Part shown: in pieces, positions 35,721 through 44,083 of the stretch
How the letters are laid out: every line of letters starts with the position of its first letter
Position numbering within the stretch: position 1 is the stretch's first letter
Source: JAYYZW01 sp965217605
GTDB lineage: Bacteria > Pseudomonadota > Gammaproteobacteria > Ga0077536
Length of the DNA stretch: 64,000 nucleotides
Assembly: GCA_965217605.1 (NCBI GenBank)
Contig: CBDCJB010000012.1
Span: 310,001 to 374,000 of the forward strand
Direction: 5' to 3'
Position numbers and translations under genes: made by a program
Notes under the pieces: generated by a model
What the model saw: the letters and a program-made list of their open reading frames with translations, nothing else
Databases searched by the model: none
Told to the model about the DNA's origin: nothing

Positions 35721-36786
35721 TCGCCGTAATTTTTCAGCATTCAGTCTCTCTTTTCTCGACATCATGTCGTGCGGCTTCGGCGCAGTTGTCTTACTGTTCT
35801 TGATCATCAAACACCAAACAGACGTAGCCACTGCAGTGCCCGAATACGATCTTTCCGTGGAAGTCGATCTGTTGCGGCAGGAAATCGGTGATTCCGAAGA
35901 AGTTATCGGACACCTGAAGAGCCGTTCGCGCAGCGCTGATGCGGAAATCACCGTAGCGAAACGTCAGGCCGAAGAGATCAAGGGCGCTTTAAAAGTAGCG
36001 CGATCGCGAACGCGGGTTAAGACGACCGGAAATCGCGAGATCAATGCTTTGAAAGCGAAGCTAAAGCGAATCGAGGCCGACAAAAAGAAGGTGGAGGCTC
36101 AAATTTACGAAAAGTCGCGAAATGTCCGCACGTTTGTCGGTGAAGGGAACCGCGAATATCTCACGGGGATCCAGTTGGGCGGTCGCCGCATACTGATATT
36201 ACTCGATGCGTCGGCGAGTATGCTCGATAACACCATCGTCAACGTCATTCGACGGCGCAATATGGATGACGCAGCGAAGCGCCGTTCATGGAAATGGCGA
36301 CAAGCGCTATCAACGGTAGACTGGATTACGGCGCGTTTCCCAGTACAGAGCCAGTACCAGATTTACACGTTTAACACGCGTGCCAATCCCGTGCTTGCGA
36401 ACACACGCGGGCGATGGTTGAAGGTACGAGATACGCAGCAGTTGAATGATGCTGTAGGTAAGATGAAAGAACTCATACCCGAGGGCGGCTCGAGTCTGGA
36501 ACGCGCCATGCTCGTGGTCTCGCAGCTAAGCCCTCGGCCCGACAATGTTTTCCTGATTACGGATGGGCTACCGACGCAGGGATTAAATCCACCGCGTGGC
36601 ACGACGGTCAGCGGTCTCGAACGTAGGGAACATTACCAAACCGCACTAACTCGACTTCCGCGTGGTGTGCCCGTCAACGTCATACTACTCCCAATGGAAG
36701 GCGACCCGCTGGCTGCAGCTGCATACTGGCAATTGGCGCGTGTCACTCGAGGCTCCCTGTTGAGTCCGGCTAGGGATTGGCCGTGA
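35710..36786 (+). CDS. VWA-domain protein with ExbD-like membrane helix (first copy)
   Basis: A 358-residue protein. The N-terminal helix at about residues 12-33 reads FLDIMSCGFGAVVLLFLIIK, with an Asp at its start like the proton-carrying Asp of ExbD/TolR. A coiled coil covers about 45-145 and a von Willebrand A domain about 160-350 with an intact metal site DASAS and TDG near 280. It would span the inner membrane with VWA in the periplasm. The ATG at 35710 overlaps the Hsp70-like gene by 11 bp. The next gene has the same architecture and starts inside its stop (GTGA). It is paired by context with the ExbB-like protein two genes upstream. Confidence 0.82.
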   Translation: MLRNRRNFSAFSLSFLDIMSCGFGAVVLLFLIIKHQTDVATAVPEYDLSVEVDLLRQEIGDSEEVIGHLKSRSRSADAEITVAKRQAEEIKGALKVARSRTRVKTTGNREINALKAKLKRIEADKKKVEAQIYEKSRNVRTFVGEGNREYLTGIQLGGRRILILLDASASMLDNTIVNVIRRRNMDDAAKRRSWKWRQALSTVDWITARFPVQSQYQIYTFNTRANPVLANTRGRWLKVRDTQQLNDAVGKMKELIPEGGSSLERAMLVVSQLSPRPDNVFLITDGLPTQGLNPPRGTTVSGLERREHYQTALTRLPRGVPVNVILLPMEGDPLAAAAYWQLARVTRGSLLSPARDWP

Positions 36787-37781
36787 GACTTTTCCGGCGT
36801 GACAACGAAGCGATCAGCATCGCCTTTCTCGATGTCATTACCTGTGGGTTTGGAGCGATCATCCTGTTATTGATGATCGCGAAATTCGGCGATCCGCCCG
36901 AGCCTGAGGAGCCCGACGATCCGCGAATTTCACAGATCTCGGCACTTCAACGCAGTCTGTTTACGTTACAACATGACGCCCGCGAACTCGACAGCTCTCT
37001 CAATGCGAAAGCCGAGCAATTGGCAACGTGGAAATCTGAAGCAAAGCGCCTCAACAAGGAACTTACGGCAGCGAGAAACCGGTCAAAAAGTTTGCGCACG
37101 ACGGCTGCACTCAACGCCGCGATCCTAGGTGAACTAAAAGTCGCTCAGCAGCGACTCACTGAAGAGATGCGACGCTTGTACCAACAACGCGACCGCATTC
37201 GGACCGACTTGGTCGGCGGTATTCCGATCGACAGTGAATACATTATTTTTATCATAGACACGTCTGGCAGCATGTTCCGGTACGCCTGGCCAAAGGTTAT
37301 CGATCAGATCATCGAGACTTTGCACGTTTATCCCAAGGTAAAGGGAATTCAAATTCTGAATGATATGGGCGCCTATATGTTCAGTAGTTATCGCGGACAG
37401 TGGATTCCCGATACACCTGGGCGACGAGCGGCGATCATCGACCGGCTTCGTACATGGAACGCTTTTTCGAATAGCAGCCCCGTTGAAGGGATTACCGCGG
37501 CGATACGTTCCTTTTATGACCGGAATAAGAAGATTAGTCTTTACGTTTACGGTGACGAGTTCACCGGCCGCTCGATCCGCGAAGTCGTCGATTACCTTGA
37601 CACGATTAATCGCAAAGACGCGCAGGGGAATCCATTAGTAAGAATTCACGCAATAGGTTTTCCAGTACAGTTCGCGAATCCACCGCACCTGCAGATAACC
37701 GGAATCAAGTTCGCAACGCTCATGCGCGAACTGACACGCAGAAACGGGGGTACATTCGTCGGCCTGAATTCGTTTAGGTGA
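36783..37781 (+). CDS. VWA-domain protein with ExbD-like membrane helix (second copy)
   Basis: A 332-residue protein from a GTG start overlapping the stop of its paralogue. It has the same layout: N-terminal helix FLDVITCGFGAIILLLMIAK at about 15-34, coiled coil to about 145, then a von Willebrand A domain with metal site DTSGS near 160. The two copies share the FLD-x-x-[ST]-CGFGA motif but differ strongly in the VWA part, so they are likely to form a heteromer with distinct ligands. The tail TRRNGGTFVGLNSFR ends the protein. It is the last of the ExbB-Hsp70-VWA block; 93 bp then precede the lipoprotein pair. Confidence 0.82.
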   Translation: MRLFRRDNEAISIAFLDVITCGFGAIILLLMIAKFGDPPEPEEPDDPRISQISALQRSLFTLQHDARELDSSLNAKAEQLATWKSEAKRLNKELTAARNRSKSLRTTAALNAAILGELKVAQQRLTEEMRRLYQQRDRIRTDLVGGIPIDSEYIIFIIDTSGSMFRYAWPKVIDQIIETLHVYPKVKGIQILNDMGAYMFSSYRGQWIPDTPGRRAAIIDRLRTWNAFSNSSPVEGITAAIRSFYDRNKKISLYVYGDEFTGRSIREVVDYLDTINRKDAQGNPLVRIHAIGFPVQFANPPHLQITGIKFATLMRELTRRNGGTFVGLNSFR

Positions 37782-37874
37782 TTTAGTTTCTCCAATGAAC
37801 GCCGCAAAAAAATGATATATGCCTCGAGATGTTCTATGCTTAGTAGTCCGAATCCGCGCAACAGCGGGTGAACC

Positions 37875-38483
37875 ATGCCCAAGACTCGTCTCGCCAAATT
37901 TCTTCAATTAGCAGTTATCGTGGTGTCGTTAGCCGCTTGCCAGAAGAATGTGAATTTGCATATACAAAGTGAGATACCAGAGCCCTTGGTCGCAAAATTG
38001 CCGCTTTCTGTCGGTGTCTACTATCCGGCTCAATTTCGGCAGTTTACTTATAACGAAAATTCGGAAGCGCGCGGCACCTGGAACATCGCAAGTGGTGACT
38101 CCCAAGTGAACGCATTCAGTCGCATAATCGGTGACATGTTTACAGATTTTCGCGAGCTCAACGCGCCACAAGAAGGTGCGGTTGAACTCGTGCTGGTCCC
38201 GGAGATCGCGAAAATGCAATTTGCGATTCCCTCGGAAACCGGTTTCGATTATTTCGAGACGTGGGTTGAATATGTCGTAAATCTCAAGACGGGCGACGGG
38301 GAACCACTACCCGAATGGCGCTATACCGGATACGGTCAGGCTACCGCAGAGCGGTTCGCCGGAATTGAAACCGGCTTGGCAGCCTCGCTCGGCGATGCAT
38401 TGAGGAATGCCGGCGCGCAATTGGCTACTGGGCTCCCGGAACATCCCCCAGTACAGCAGAGAATCCATCGGATCGGACTCTAA
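37875..38483 (+). CDS. Lipoprotein of unknown function
   Basis: A 202-residue lipoprotein with lipobox LAAC at about residues 19-22 and a Lys/Arg start. The mature part is alpha/beta in feel (LPLSVGVYYPAQFRQFTY) and could belong to the broad group of small assembly lipoproteins, but I cannot assign a family. The stop codon TAA shares its last base with the ATG of the next lipoprotein (TAATG), so the two are translationally coupled. It has no Cys apart from the lipid site. Confidence 0.75.
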   Translation: MPKTRLAKFLQLAVIVVSLAACQKNVNLHIQSEIPEPLVAKLPLSVGVYYPAQFRQFTYNENSEARGTWNIASGDSQVNAFSRIIGDMFTDFRELNAPQEGAVELVLVPEIAKMQFAIPSETGFDYFETWVEYVVNLKTGDGEPLPEWRYTGYGQATAERFAGIETGLAASLGDALRNAGAQLATGLPEHPPVQQRIHRIGL

Positions 38484-39139
38484 TGTTGCGTTACGGTTTG
38501 CCGGTATTCGTGTGTATTGCGCTTTGCAGTTGCAAAAGCCACACCGTGATTGACAAACACGAACAAATGCCGATGAGCATTGCAAGCGGCGATTCTGTCG
38601 TCCTCTTGGGCCGTAGTAAGCGGCTTGCTGAGAGCGGCGATCACGATTTCGTTTCTTGCGTAGGTGATTTGCTCGAAACTCGCAATAATTCACTGGATAT
38701 TATCCGGGAAACCGAGTTCGTCGACGCGTTGTATCCTTGGTTTGAAAGCACGACCGCACCGACGGACGTCACGATGTTAAGTAGCCTTTTCGAAAATGAG
38801 GCGGTCAGAAAGCGATTCGACGAGCTCGCCATCAAGTACTTGATTTGGATTGAAGGCCGCACCGAAACCCTTGATAGTGTGGGTGGTGTTACGTGTTCGA
38901 TTGGGCTCGGCGGAGGTGGTTGTTTTGGCTTCAAGAGTTGGGACGACGAAGCAGATTATGTGGCCGCCGTTTGGGACATGGACGAAAAGGCCGATGCCGG
39001 CAGAATAGGCACCCGCACTAACGGCACCTCGTACGTACCAGCAGTTATCGTGCCGGTTCCGCTCCTGGCACGCGTGAAACATACGGCCTGCGACGCGATG
39101 GCTTCGCAAATCGCTGAGTACCTCATTATTCCCGATTGA
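38483..39139 (+). CDS. Lipoprotein of unknown function, partner of the preceding gene
   Basis: A 218-residue lipoprotein with lipobox LCSC at about residues 14-17. The mature part starts with a region like the ATP-independent sugar- or metal-sensing lipoproteins only in general shape (SVVLLGRSKRLAESGDHDFV), and has a Gly-rich stretch with two Cys (VTCSIGLGGGGCFGFKSWDD). No family is assigned. Its start codon overlaps the previous stop. It is the last gene of the cluster: 126 bp follow before the response regulator, and composition turns AT-rich there. Confidence 0.75.
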   Translation: MLRYGLPVFVCIALCSCKSHTVIDKHEQMPMSIASGDSVVLLGRSKRLAESGDHDFVSCVGDLLETRNNSLDIIRETEFVDALYPWFESTTAPTDVTMLSSLFENEAVRKRFDELAIKYLIWIEGRTETLDSVGGVTCSIGLGGGGCFGFKSWDDEADYVAAVWDMDEKADAGRIGTRTNGTSYVPAVIVPVPLLARVKHTACDAMASQIAEYLIIPD

Positions 39140-39265
39140 GAGCACGCATTCGCGCTGGGCCTTCTCCACCGGCCATTAGTTTATTTTCTCCTCGATTGGC
39201 AGCATACTTTAGGCGGCCCCACACCAGAATGGGGACACCGCCATATGCAAGAGGAGTGCAGGCAA

Positions 39266-39940
39266 ATGATAAACAATACCCCGCTATCGCCCCCCTTCCG
39301 TGTCTATATTCTTGACGACCACAAATTTATAGCCGACATCTTAACGCAACGATTAAGTATCGACCCCAACATTAATGTTGTCGGAGTTGGGAATAAGGGA
39401 AGTTCAGCCATTCATTTCGTGCAAACGGAACGCGTGGACATTGCGCTCCTGGACATGGAGCTCGACGACGATGATGGCATCCATGTTGCCGTCGAAATGA
39501 TGAAAATCGACCCTCGTATACGAGCCGTCGGTCTTTCTGCTCACATTACAAATCATTATCCGCTCGCATTGTTAGAAGCAGGCGGACGTGGATTTATTTC
39601 CAAAAAGGTTTCAACGACAGAAATCGTCGAAGGCGTTCGCCGTGTCGCACGCGGCGATATGGCAATCAGTGCCGACGTCGCATTCTACTTAGCCACAGAA
39701 GTTCAGGAAGCAGGACCAGTAAGCAAAGTTCGCGGATTAACATCGCGAGAAAAAGCAATTTTAAAGCTAATCGGTCTCGGCTATTCAATTCACGAAATTG
39801 CGGCCGAAATGGATATCTCAGTAAAAACAGTGCAATCCCATCGAGTGAATATGAAAAAGAAGCTAAATATTCGAACTGACGTGGGTCTTTGTCTATTGGC
39901 ATTGAAAGCCGGCATCATTGGGATACGGGAGACGCGGTAA
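39266..39940 (+). CDS. LuxR/NarL-type response regulator
   Basis: A 224-residue regulator. The receiver domain at about 10-125 has the acidic pair LDDH near 16, the phospho-acceptor Asp in ALLDMELDD near 60, a Ser in VGLSAH and a Lys in FISKK near 114. The LuxR helix-turn-helix at about 160-220 reads LTSREKAILKLIGLGYSIHE and then ISVKTVQSHRVNMKKKL. I prefer the ATG at 39266, with GAGGAG 10 bp upstream, over one at 39245. The gene is more AT-rich than those upstream. Its likely kinase, 253 bp downstream, is broken, so it may now be an orphan. Confidence 0.87.
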   Translation: MINNTPLSPPFRVYILDDHKFIADILTQRLSIDPNINVVGVGNKGSSAIHFVQTERVDIALLDMELDDDDGIHVAVEMMKIDPRIRAVGLSAHITNHYPLALLEAGGRGFISKKVSTTEIVEGVRRVARGDMAISADVAFYLATEVQEAGPVSKVRGLTSREKAILKLIGLGYSIHEIAAEMDISVKTVQSHRVNMKKKLNIRTDVGLCLLALKAGIIGIRETR

Positions 39941-40193
39941 GGTTCGTATTGAATCTCATTTCTACCGTTCGGATCCTGATTCGAGATTCGAAATTTCGAA
40001 TGAATACGTACGGCTTCTGGTGTCGTCTGAATCCACTCTGCGTCCGTTTACGGGAATAGAACTTTATGCTTGGATTCGAAAATTTCGTTCGTCTTAATAT
40101 GTTAGGTATTAGATTGCACAGGGAATCGGAAATTCCGCCCATAAAGTCGCTTAATAGTTTCGAAATCGATCTGTTTCATCATCTAATTTCTAG
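39941..40193. other. AT-rich intergenic region with a TTCGAA palindrome
   Basis: This is a 253-bp gap between the response regulator and the kinase remnant. It contains TTCGAAATTTCGAA, a 14-bp perfect palindrome near 39987, and a second partial version near 40080. It could hold regulator sites. No other feature is seen. Confidence 0.4.
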
Positions 40194-41573
40194 ATGGTTA
40201 CTGATGTTCGTCCGCGACTCGGTTTAAATACTTCCGAGTTATTGAAAAATGAAGCCGGCCAGGCAAAGGTACGGATCAGTATATGCTTTTTCATGGCGGC
40301 ATATTTTTACCTAACAGCTTATACGAACCATCCTCTATATCTATTATTCATCATATATAGCTTTACCTTCCTCTGGCTCACTCATCGATTAACACGATTT
40401 TCTAAAGTCCGATCATTCATTTCGCTATTTTTAGATAATTTTTTCACCATATCAGGATTACATGTAACTGGAGAGGAAGGCACATTTCTCTTCATTTTGC
40501 TAATTCAAATATCCATAGGCAATGGTCTACGTTTCGGTCGGCTACATTTATGGGCTTCAGTTCTCGTCGCCTGTGGTGGAATTATGACGCTTTATATCGC
40601 TTCCTCTGCTTGGCAAGGAAATTTGCATCTTGCGCTTGCCTATTTTTTTGGGACACCGTTTATAGCTTTCTATATTGATCATTTAGTAGAAAACCTCCGA
40701 AAATCAAAACTAGAAGCTGATAAGCGGGCTGACGATATATCCGATTTGCTCAGATTCGTATCGCACGATATTCGTACTCCCCTTCACGCACTACTGACGA
40801 CCGCGGCAGTCGCGAAAACCAACGTACAGGATAGTGAAACGCGGACACGACTTGTACGAATAGAAAACACGATTAAGTCGCTCGCCCGCTTAGCCACGGA
40901 CGTTTTGGGTGCCACCGCTGGTGAATCTAGAAATATACGTGGAAGAAAACCTGTAGTTTCAATATGCGGCTGGGTTGTCGACGTTTCGAAACGATTTTGC
41001 GATGAACTGGAACTCAATCGAACAGTTTTGACATACCGATTTAATATGGAATTTGGCCAGCTGTCAGCTTCAATTTATTGGCTGCAGAAAGGCTTCTATT
41101 GAATACACTATCAAATGCAATAAGGTTCTCAAACGACGGAGCGATTGAAATTAGTCTCGATTCTTCTTACCAAATAGAATCACAGTGTGAATTGCACATT
41201 CGCGTGCTAAATTGGCAGGGAAAATTGACATCCCAGCCCAGCTCGTCGGTATTCCAAGAATATGCTCAGAATTCTAACGAATATTACGGGGCCGGTCTTG
41301 GACTTACGGGGTCTAAAGAATTGGCTTCCGCTTTGGGTGGTGAATTTTCTTTCCATCGAGACACCGATGGCAATTTCGTTACCGATATTCGTATACCGTG
41401 TGAACGCGCTGATAACGACATTATCGAAGGGATTCTTTATCCAGTGGTTCTAGTCACAAGAGACGAAGATCTCGCTTCGCGCGTACGCGGACTTTTGGCT
41501 AATGAAACAAACGTCATCGTAATTAGTCGAGTCGAAGATTTTCGTAGCAGGATTGCCGCCCTCTTAATCGATG
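40194..41573 (+). pseudogene. Hybrid histidine kinase, broken by frameshift and IS3 insertion
   Basis: From the ATG at 40194 the protein has about six membrane segments (residues 27-165), then a histidine box FVSHDIRTPLHALL near 190. The frame stops at 41102. The ATPase half continues in another frame from about 41078: N-box LLLNTLSNAIRFSNDG, glycine box GAGLGLTGSKELA, and then the first strands of a receiver domain (YPVVLVTRDEDLASRV). One indel near 41075-41085 explains the split. The receiver is cut at 41573 by the left end of an IS3-family element, and no remainder is visible beyond the element. It would have phosphorylated the adjacent LuxR-type regulator. Confidence 0.8.
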
Positions 41574-41627
41574 TGGAGTTGACCCGCTTTCGTGGATACC
41601 TGACCCTTTTAGAAGGAGGATTCCACG

Positions 41628-41936
41628 ATGCCCACAACACGAACTGCCTATCCACCGGCCTTCCGGCAACCGATGATCGAACGGGTACGGGCGGGCCGCA
41701 GCTCGGAAGACCTGGCACGCGAGTTTGAGCCGACCGCACAGACCGTACGCAACGGGGTCGCGCAGGCCGACCGTGATGAAGGTCGCCGCAACGACGGTCT
41801 GACCACTGCCGAACGCGAAGAACTGCGGCGTCTGCGTCGGGAGAATCGGCGGCTACGTGAGGAACGGGAGATCCTTTCAAAAGCCACGGCCTGGTTCGCT
41901 CGGGAGACCGATTCGAGGAAATCTTCGCGTTCATGA
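41628..41936 (+). CDS. IS3-family OrfA (helix-turn-helix protein)
   Basis: A 102-residue protein: an N-terminal helix-turn-helix (PPAFRQPMIERVRAGRSSED) and a leucine-zipper-like C-terminus (LRRLRRENRRLREEREIL) used for multimerisation in IS3 OrfA. It overlaps orfB by 4 bp; the fused OrfAB transposase would form by frameshifting near the overlap. I do not see a classic A-rich slippery site there. Confidence 0.88.
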   Translation: MPTTRTAYPPAFRQPMIERVRAGRSSEDLAREFEPTAQTVRNGVAQADRDEGRRNDGLTTAEREELRRLRRENRRLREEREILSKATAWFARETDSRKSSRS

Positions 41937-42781
41937 GCGTGAATCAGGCCACCTACCGGATCGCGCCGATGTGCCGGCTACTCGGTGTCTCCCCGAGTGG
42001 CTACGACGCGTGTCGGACACGTGAACCCTCAGCGCGGTCGAAGCGCGACGCGCAACTCAAGGCCCGTATCCAGGCCATCCACAGCTGGAGTCGAGGCACC
42101 TATGGGGCAGCGCGTATTCACGCCGAGCGCGCGGATGAGGGGACGCACGTGGGTCGCAAGCGCGTCGCCAAGCTGCTGCGTGAATGGGGTTTGGCCGGGG
42201 TGAGTCGACGCACAAGGACGCGCACGACACGCCGCGATCACGATGCCCGCCCGGCGCCGGATCTGGTCGAGCGTCACTTCGTGGCTTCGCGGCCGGACGC
42301 ACTGTGGGTTGCTGACGTGACCGACGTGCCGACGTGGGCGGGGTTCGTGTATCTGGCGGTTGTCGTCGATGCATTCAGTCGGCGCGTCGTAGGCGGGTCG
42401 ATGGCGACGCATCTGCGCACTGAGCTCGTGCTCGAGGCGCTCAACATGGCGCTATGGCAGCGTCGACCGAAGAATGTGATCCATCACAGTGACCAGGGCT
42501 GCCAGTACACTTCGTTCGCCTTCGGCAAGCGCTGCCGGTTAATGGGTGTACAACCGTCGATGGGATCGGTCGGCGATTGCTACGATAACGCGATGGCCGA
42601 GAGCTTCTTCGCGACGCTCGAATGCGAACTCATCGACCGCCACAGTTTCAAGACGCAGGCCGACGCGAAGATGGCGATCTTCGCGTTCATCGAAGGCGGG
42701 TACAACCCACACCGTCGTCACTCATCCCTCGGTCAGCAATCACCGCTAAACTATGAAAATAATTATCAACAGGCTGCTTGA
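41933..42781 (+). CDS. IS3-family OrfB transposase (DDE integrase core)
   Basis: A 282-residue rve-type integrase. The catalytic residues are present: Asp in LWVADVTDV near 125, Asp in HHSDQGCQY near 185 and Glu in NAMAESFFATLE near 220. A typical end follows (YNPHRRHSSLGQQSPLNYE). The helix-turn-helix-like HTH_21 part lies at residues 45-105. All motifs are intact, so the element may still be mobile. An overlapping ATGA joins it to orfA. Confidence 0.92.
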   Translation: MSVNQATYRIAPMCRLLGVSPSGYDACRTREPSARSKRDAQLKARIQAIHSWSRGTYGAARIHAERADEGTHVGRKRVAKLLREWGLAGVSRRTRTRTTRRDHDARPAPDLVERHFVASRPDALWVADVTDVPTWAGFVYLAVVVDAFSRRVVGGSMATHLRTELVLEALNMALWQRRPKNVIHHSDQGCQYTSFAFGKRCRLMGVQPSMGSVGDCYDNAMAESFFATLECELIDRHSFKTQADAKMAIFAFIEGGYNPHRRHSSLGQQSPLNYENNYQQAA

Positions 42782-42890
42782 AACCCAAGCGCCATACCGT
42801 CCACGGAAACGGGGCAACTCCAGTTCAATTTCCTCGCGGTTATTGGTCGGGCGGAAGGCGTAGTATTCATGACGGCCATTCGTAATGCAT

Positions 42891-43005
42891 ATTCCGGCCC
42901 AAGCCGATCACCGATTCCGGCGCAAGCCGATCACCCATTCCGGGCCAAGCCGATCACTGATTCCGGCGCAAGCCGATCACCGTTCCGGGCCAAGCCGATC
43001 ACTTT
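42891..43005. repeat. Five 23-bp tandem repeats (terminal repeats of an IS21-like relic)
   Basis: Five units of 23 bp start at 42891, 42914, 42937, 42960 and 42983. Consensus: ATTCCGG, then two of C or G, then CAAGCCGATCAC. Units alternate at the GC pair. There are no spacers, so this is not a CRISPR. They lie about 100 bp before an IstA-like start, as the multiple transposase-binding repeats at IS21-family ends do. Confidence 0.75.
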
Positions 43006-43102
43006 TGGCACCCGTGCGGACGACGGTTTACCCCCACGCCCACCCGCAGGATAACCGCCATGCCATGGCATCCTCTTCGCCTTTTCAGCGCGGGGAGAGT
43101 TC

Positions 43103-43372
43103 ATGGCCTATACGAGGGTATCAATGCGCAAGACACGCGAGATCTTACGGCTGCACCACAGCGCAGCCTTATCCACAGTACTGACCTCGAACAAGGGCTT
43201 CGAGGAATGGGGCAGCGTGCTGGGCGACGAGGTCATGGCCGCGGCGTTGATAGACCGTGTGCTGCACCACTGCCATATCGTCAACATCCGGGGCAACAGC
43301 TACCGGATGCGGGCGCATCAGGATCTGTTTCGACCCGCGACCGAGGATCGTCGAGAAGATGTCGCCAAGTGA
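43103..43372 (+). pseudogene. In-frame IstA-IstB chimera (IS21 remnant)
   Basis: An uninterrupted 89-codon frame. Residues 1-24 (YTRVSMRKTREILRLHHSAA) match the start of the IS21 transposase IstA. From about residue 25, VLTSNKGFEEWGSVLGDEVM and LLHH-like DRVLHHCHIVNIRGNSYRM match the end of the helper ATPase IstB. A deletion of about 2 kb between istA codon 24 and the late part of istB, near 43175, explains this. GGGGAGAG precedes the ATG, so a fusion peptide could be made, but it lacks the catalytic cores of both parents. Confidence 0.75.
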
Positions 43373-43492
43373 CCGTCGGACCCGAGGTGCCTGTTGGGCC
43401 GGATGAACAGCAGAACGTCAGCGCCCCAATGTCCTGCCCAAAAGTGTGCAGTTTTCAGTTGCCACAAATGTGCAGTTTTCGGTTGCCATTGA

Positions 43493-43918
43493 CACCTGGC
43501 GAACGAACGACGCCAGCGCGAACCGTGGGTATTGGTCACCTCTTTGGGCGCGCGGGCGGCCAAACAGGTGATGCGGTGTTATCAATTGCGTATGCAGATT
43601 GAAGAGAGTTTCCGTGATATGAAGAATGCCCGGTTAGGACTCTATTTCCGCAGCGCACGTTCAAACAGTGCACAACGGCTTTCAATCCTTGTTCTGATCG
43701 GTACCTTGGCAACGTTGGTTGCTTGGTTGGTCGGCCATACGATGCAACGTTTCGGCCTTCAGCGACATTACCAGGCCAACACGACCCGGCATCGACCCGT
43801 GCTCTCGACTTTCTTTTTGGGCTTACAAAGTTTTCGCACGAAAACCCTGACGTTGACAATAACCGACATCGAACAGTCCTTACAGCAAATTACCTTAACC
43901 CCCTTGACTGAGGCCTAG
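43493..43918 (+). pseudogene. IS4-family transposase, C-terminal fragment
   Basis: About 141 codons of frame with no start. The signature of IS4 transposases is intact: Tyr, Arg, Glu and Lys in YQLRMQIEESFRDMK (Y-x2-R-x3-E-x6-K). The frame upstream runs LANERRQREPWVLVTSLG and stops at TGA at 43490, where the IS21 relic ends. The N-terminal two thirds are absent. The ORF itself ends normally with TAG. The 120 bp to the rRNA terminator hold nothing identifiable. Confidence 0.85.
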
Positions 43919-44040
43919 TTTCGTGGGGATCCTTCAGCTACGGAATAAATAATAATTCCATGACATTTCTCATTAATATTGAGTATATAAAGGTCCCAAA
44001 TGAAGCATTGGCCACGTCGGGAACGGAGAGGTGGGACAGC

Positions 44041-44075
44041 AAAAGAAATCCCCCAACCTTTCAGTCAGGGGATTA
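44041..44075 (-). terminator. rRNA operon terminator
   Basis: After the 5S 3' end the minus strand forms a hairpin with arms AATCCCC and GGGGATT separated by about 14 bases, followed by TTTCTTTT. Confidence 0.8.
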
Positions 44076-44083
44076 CCGAATTA

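Larger units (their letters stand above)
41574..42822 (+). mobile_element. IS3-family insertion sequence, complete
   Basis: A 1,249-bp element with terminal inverted repeats of about 23 bp: both ends begin TGGAGTTG, then CCCG, TT and CGTGGA, with four mismatches. It contains orfA and orfB in overlapping frames with an intact DDE set. I see no clear target duplication (the flanks are ...GATG and GTTC...), so the precise ends or the insertion history remain open. It interrupts the kinase gene. Confidence 0.85.
42823..43492 (+). mobile_element. IS21-family relic with internal deletion
   Basis: Between the IS3 element and the IS4 fragment lie, in order, the five tandem repeats, an IstA-like start, an IstB-like end, and two 20-bp direct repeats (TGTGCAGTTTTC[AG]GTTGCCA at 43445 and 43469). 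That order is the two ends of an IS21-type element without its middle. The exact outer ends are not defined, and the first 68 bp (42823-42890) are unassigned. Confidence 0.65.

Noticed and set aside
33599..37781. Zorya-type phage defence system (ZorA is also MotA-like)
   Set aside because: No OmpA-domain ZorB, no helicase or nuclease gene. The partners are VWA, Hsp70-like and PEGA proteins.
41078..41728. A separate 216-aa gene
   Set aside because: It is the ATPase half of the histidine kinase after the frameshift, running into the IS3 end.
42891..43005. CRISPR array
   Set aside because: Units are back to back with no spacers and no cas genes are present. They fit IS21 end repeats.
43060..43602. 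180-aa frame overlapping the IS21 relic
   Set aside because: Another frame of the same DNA encodes the recognisable IstA-IstB chimera. This frame is Arg-rich and low in quality.
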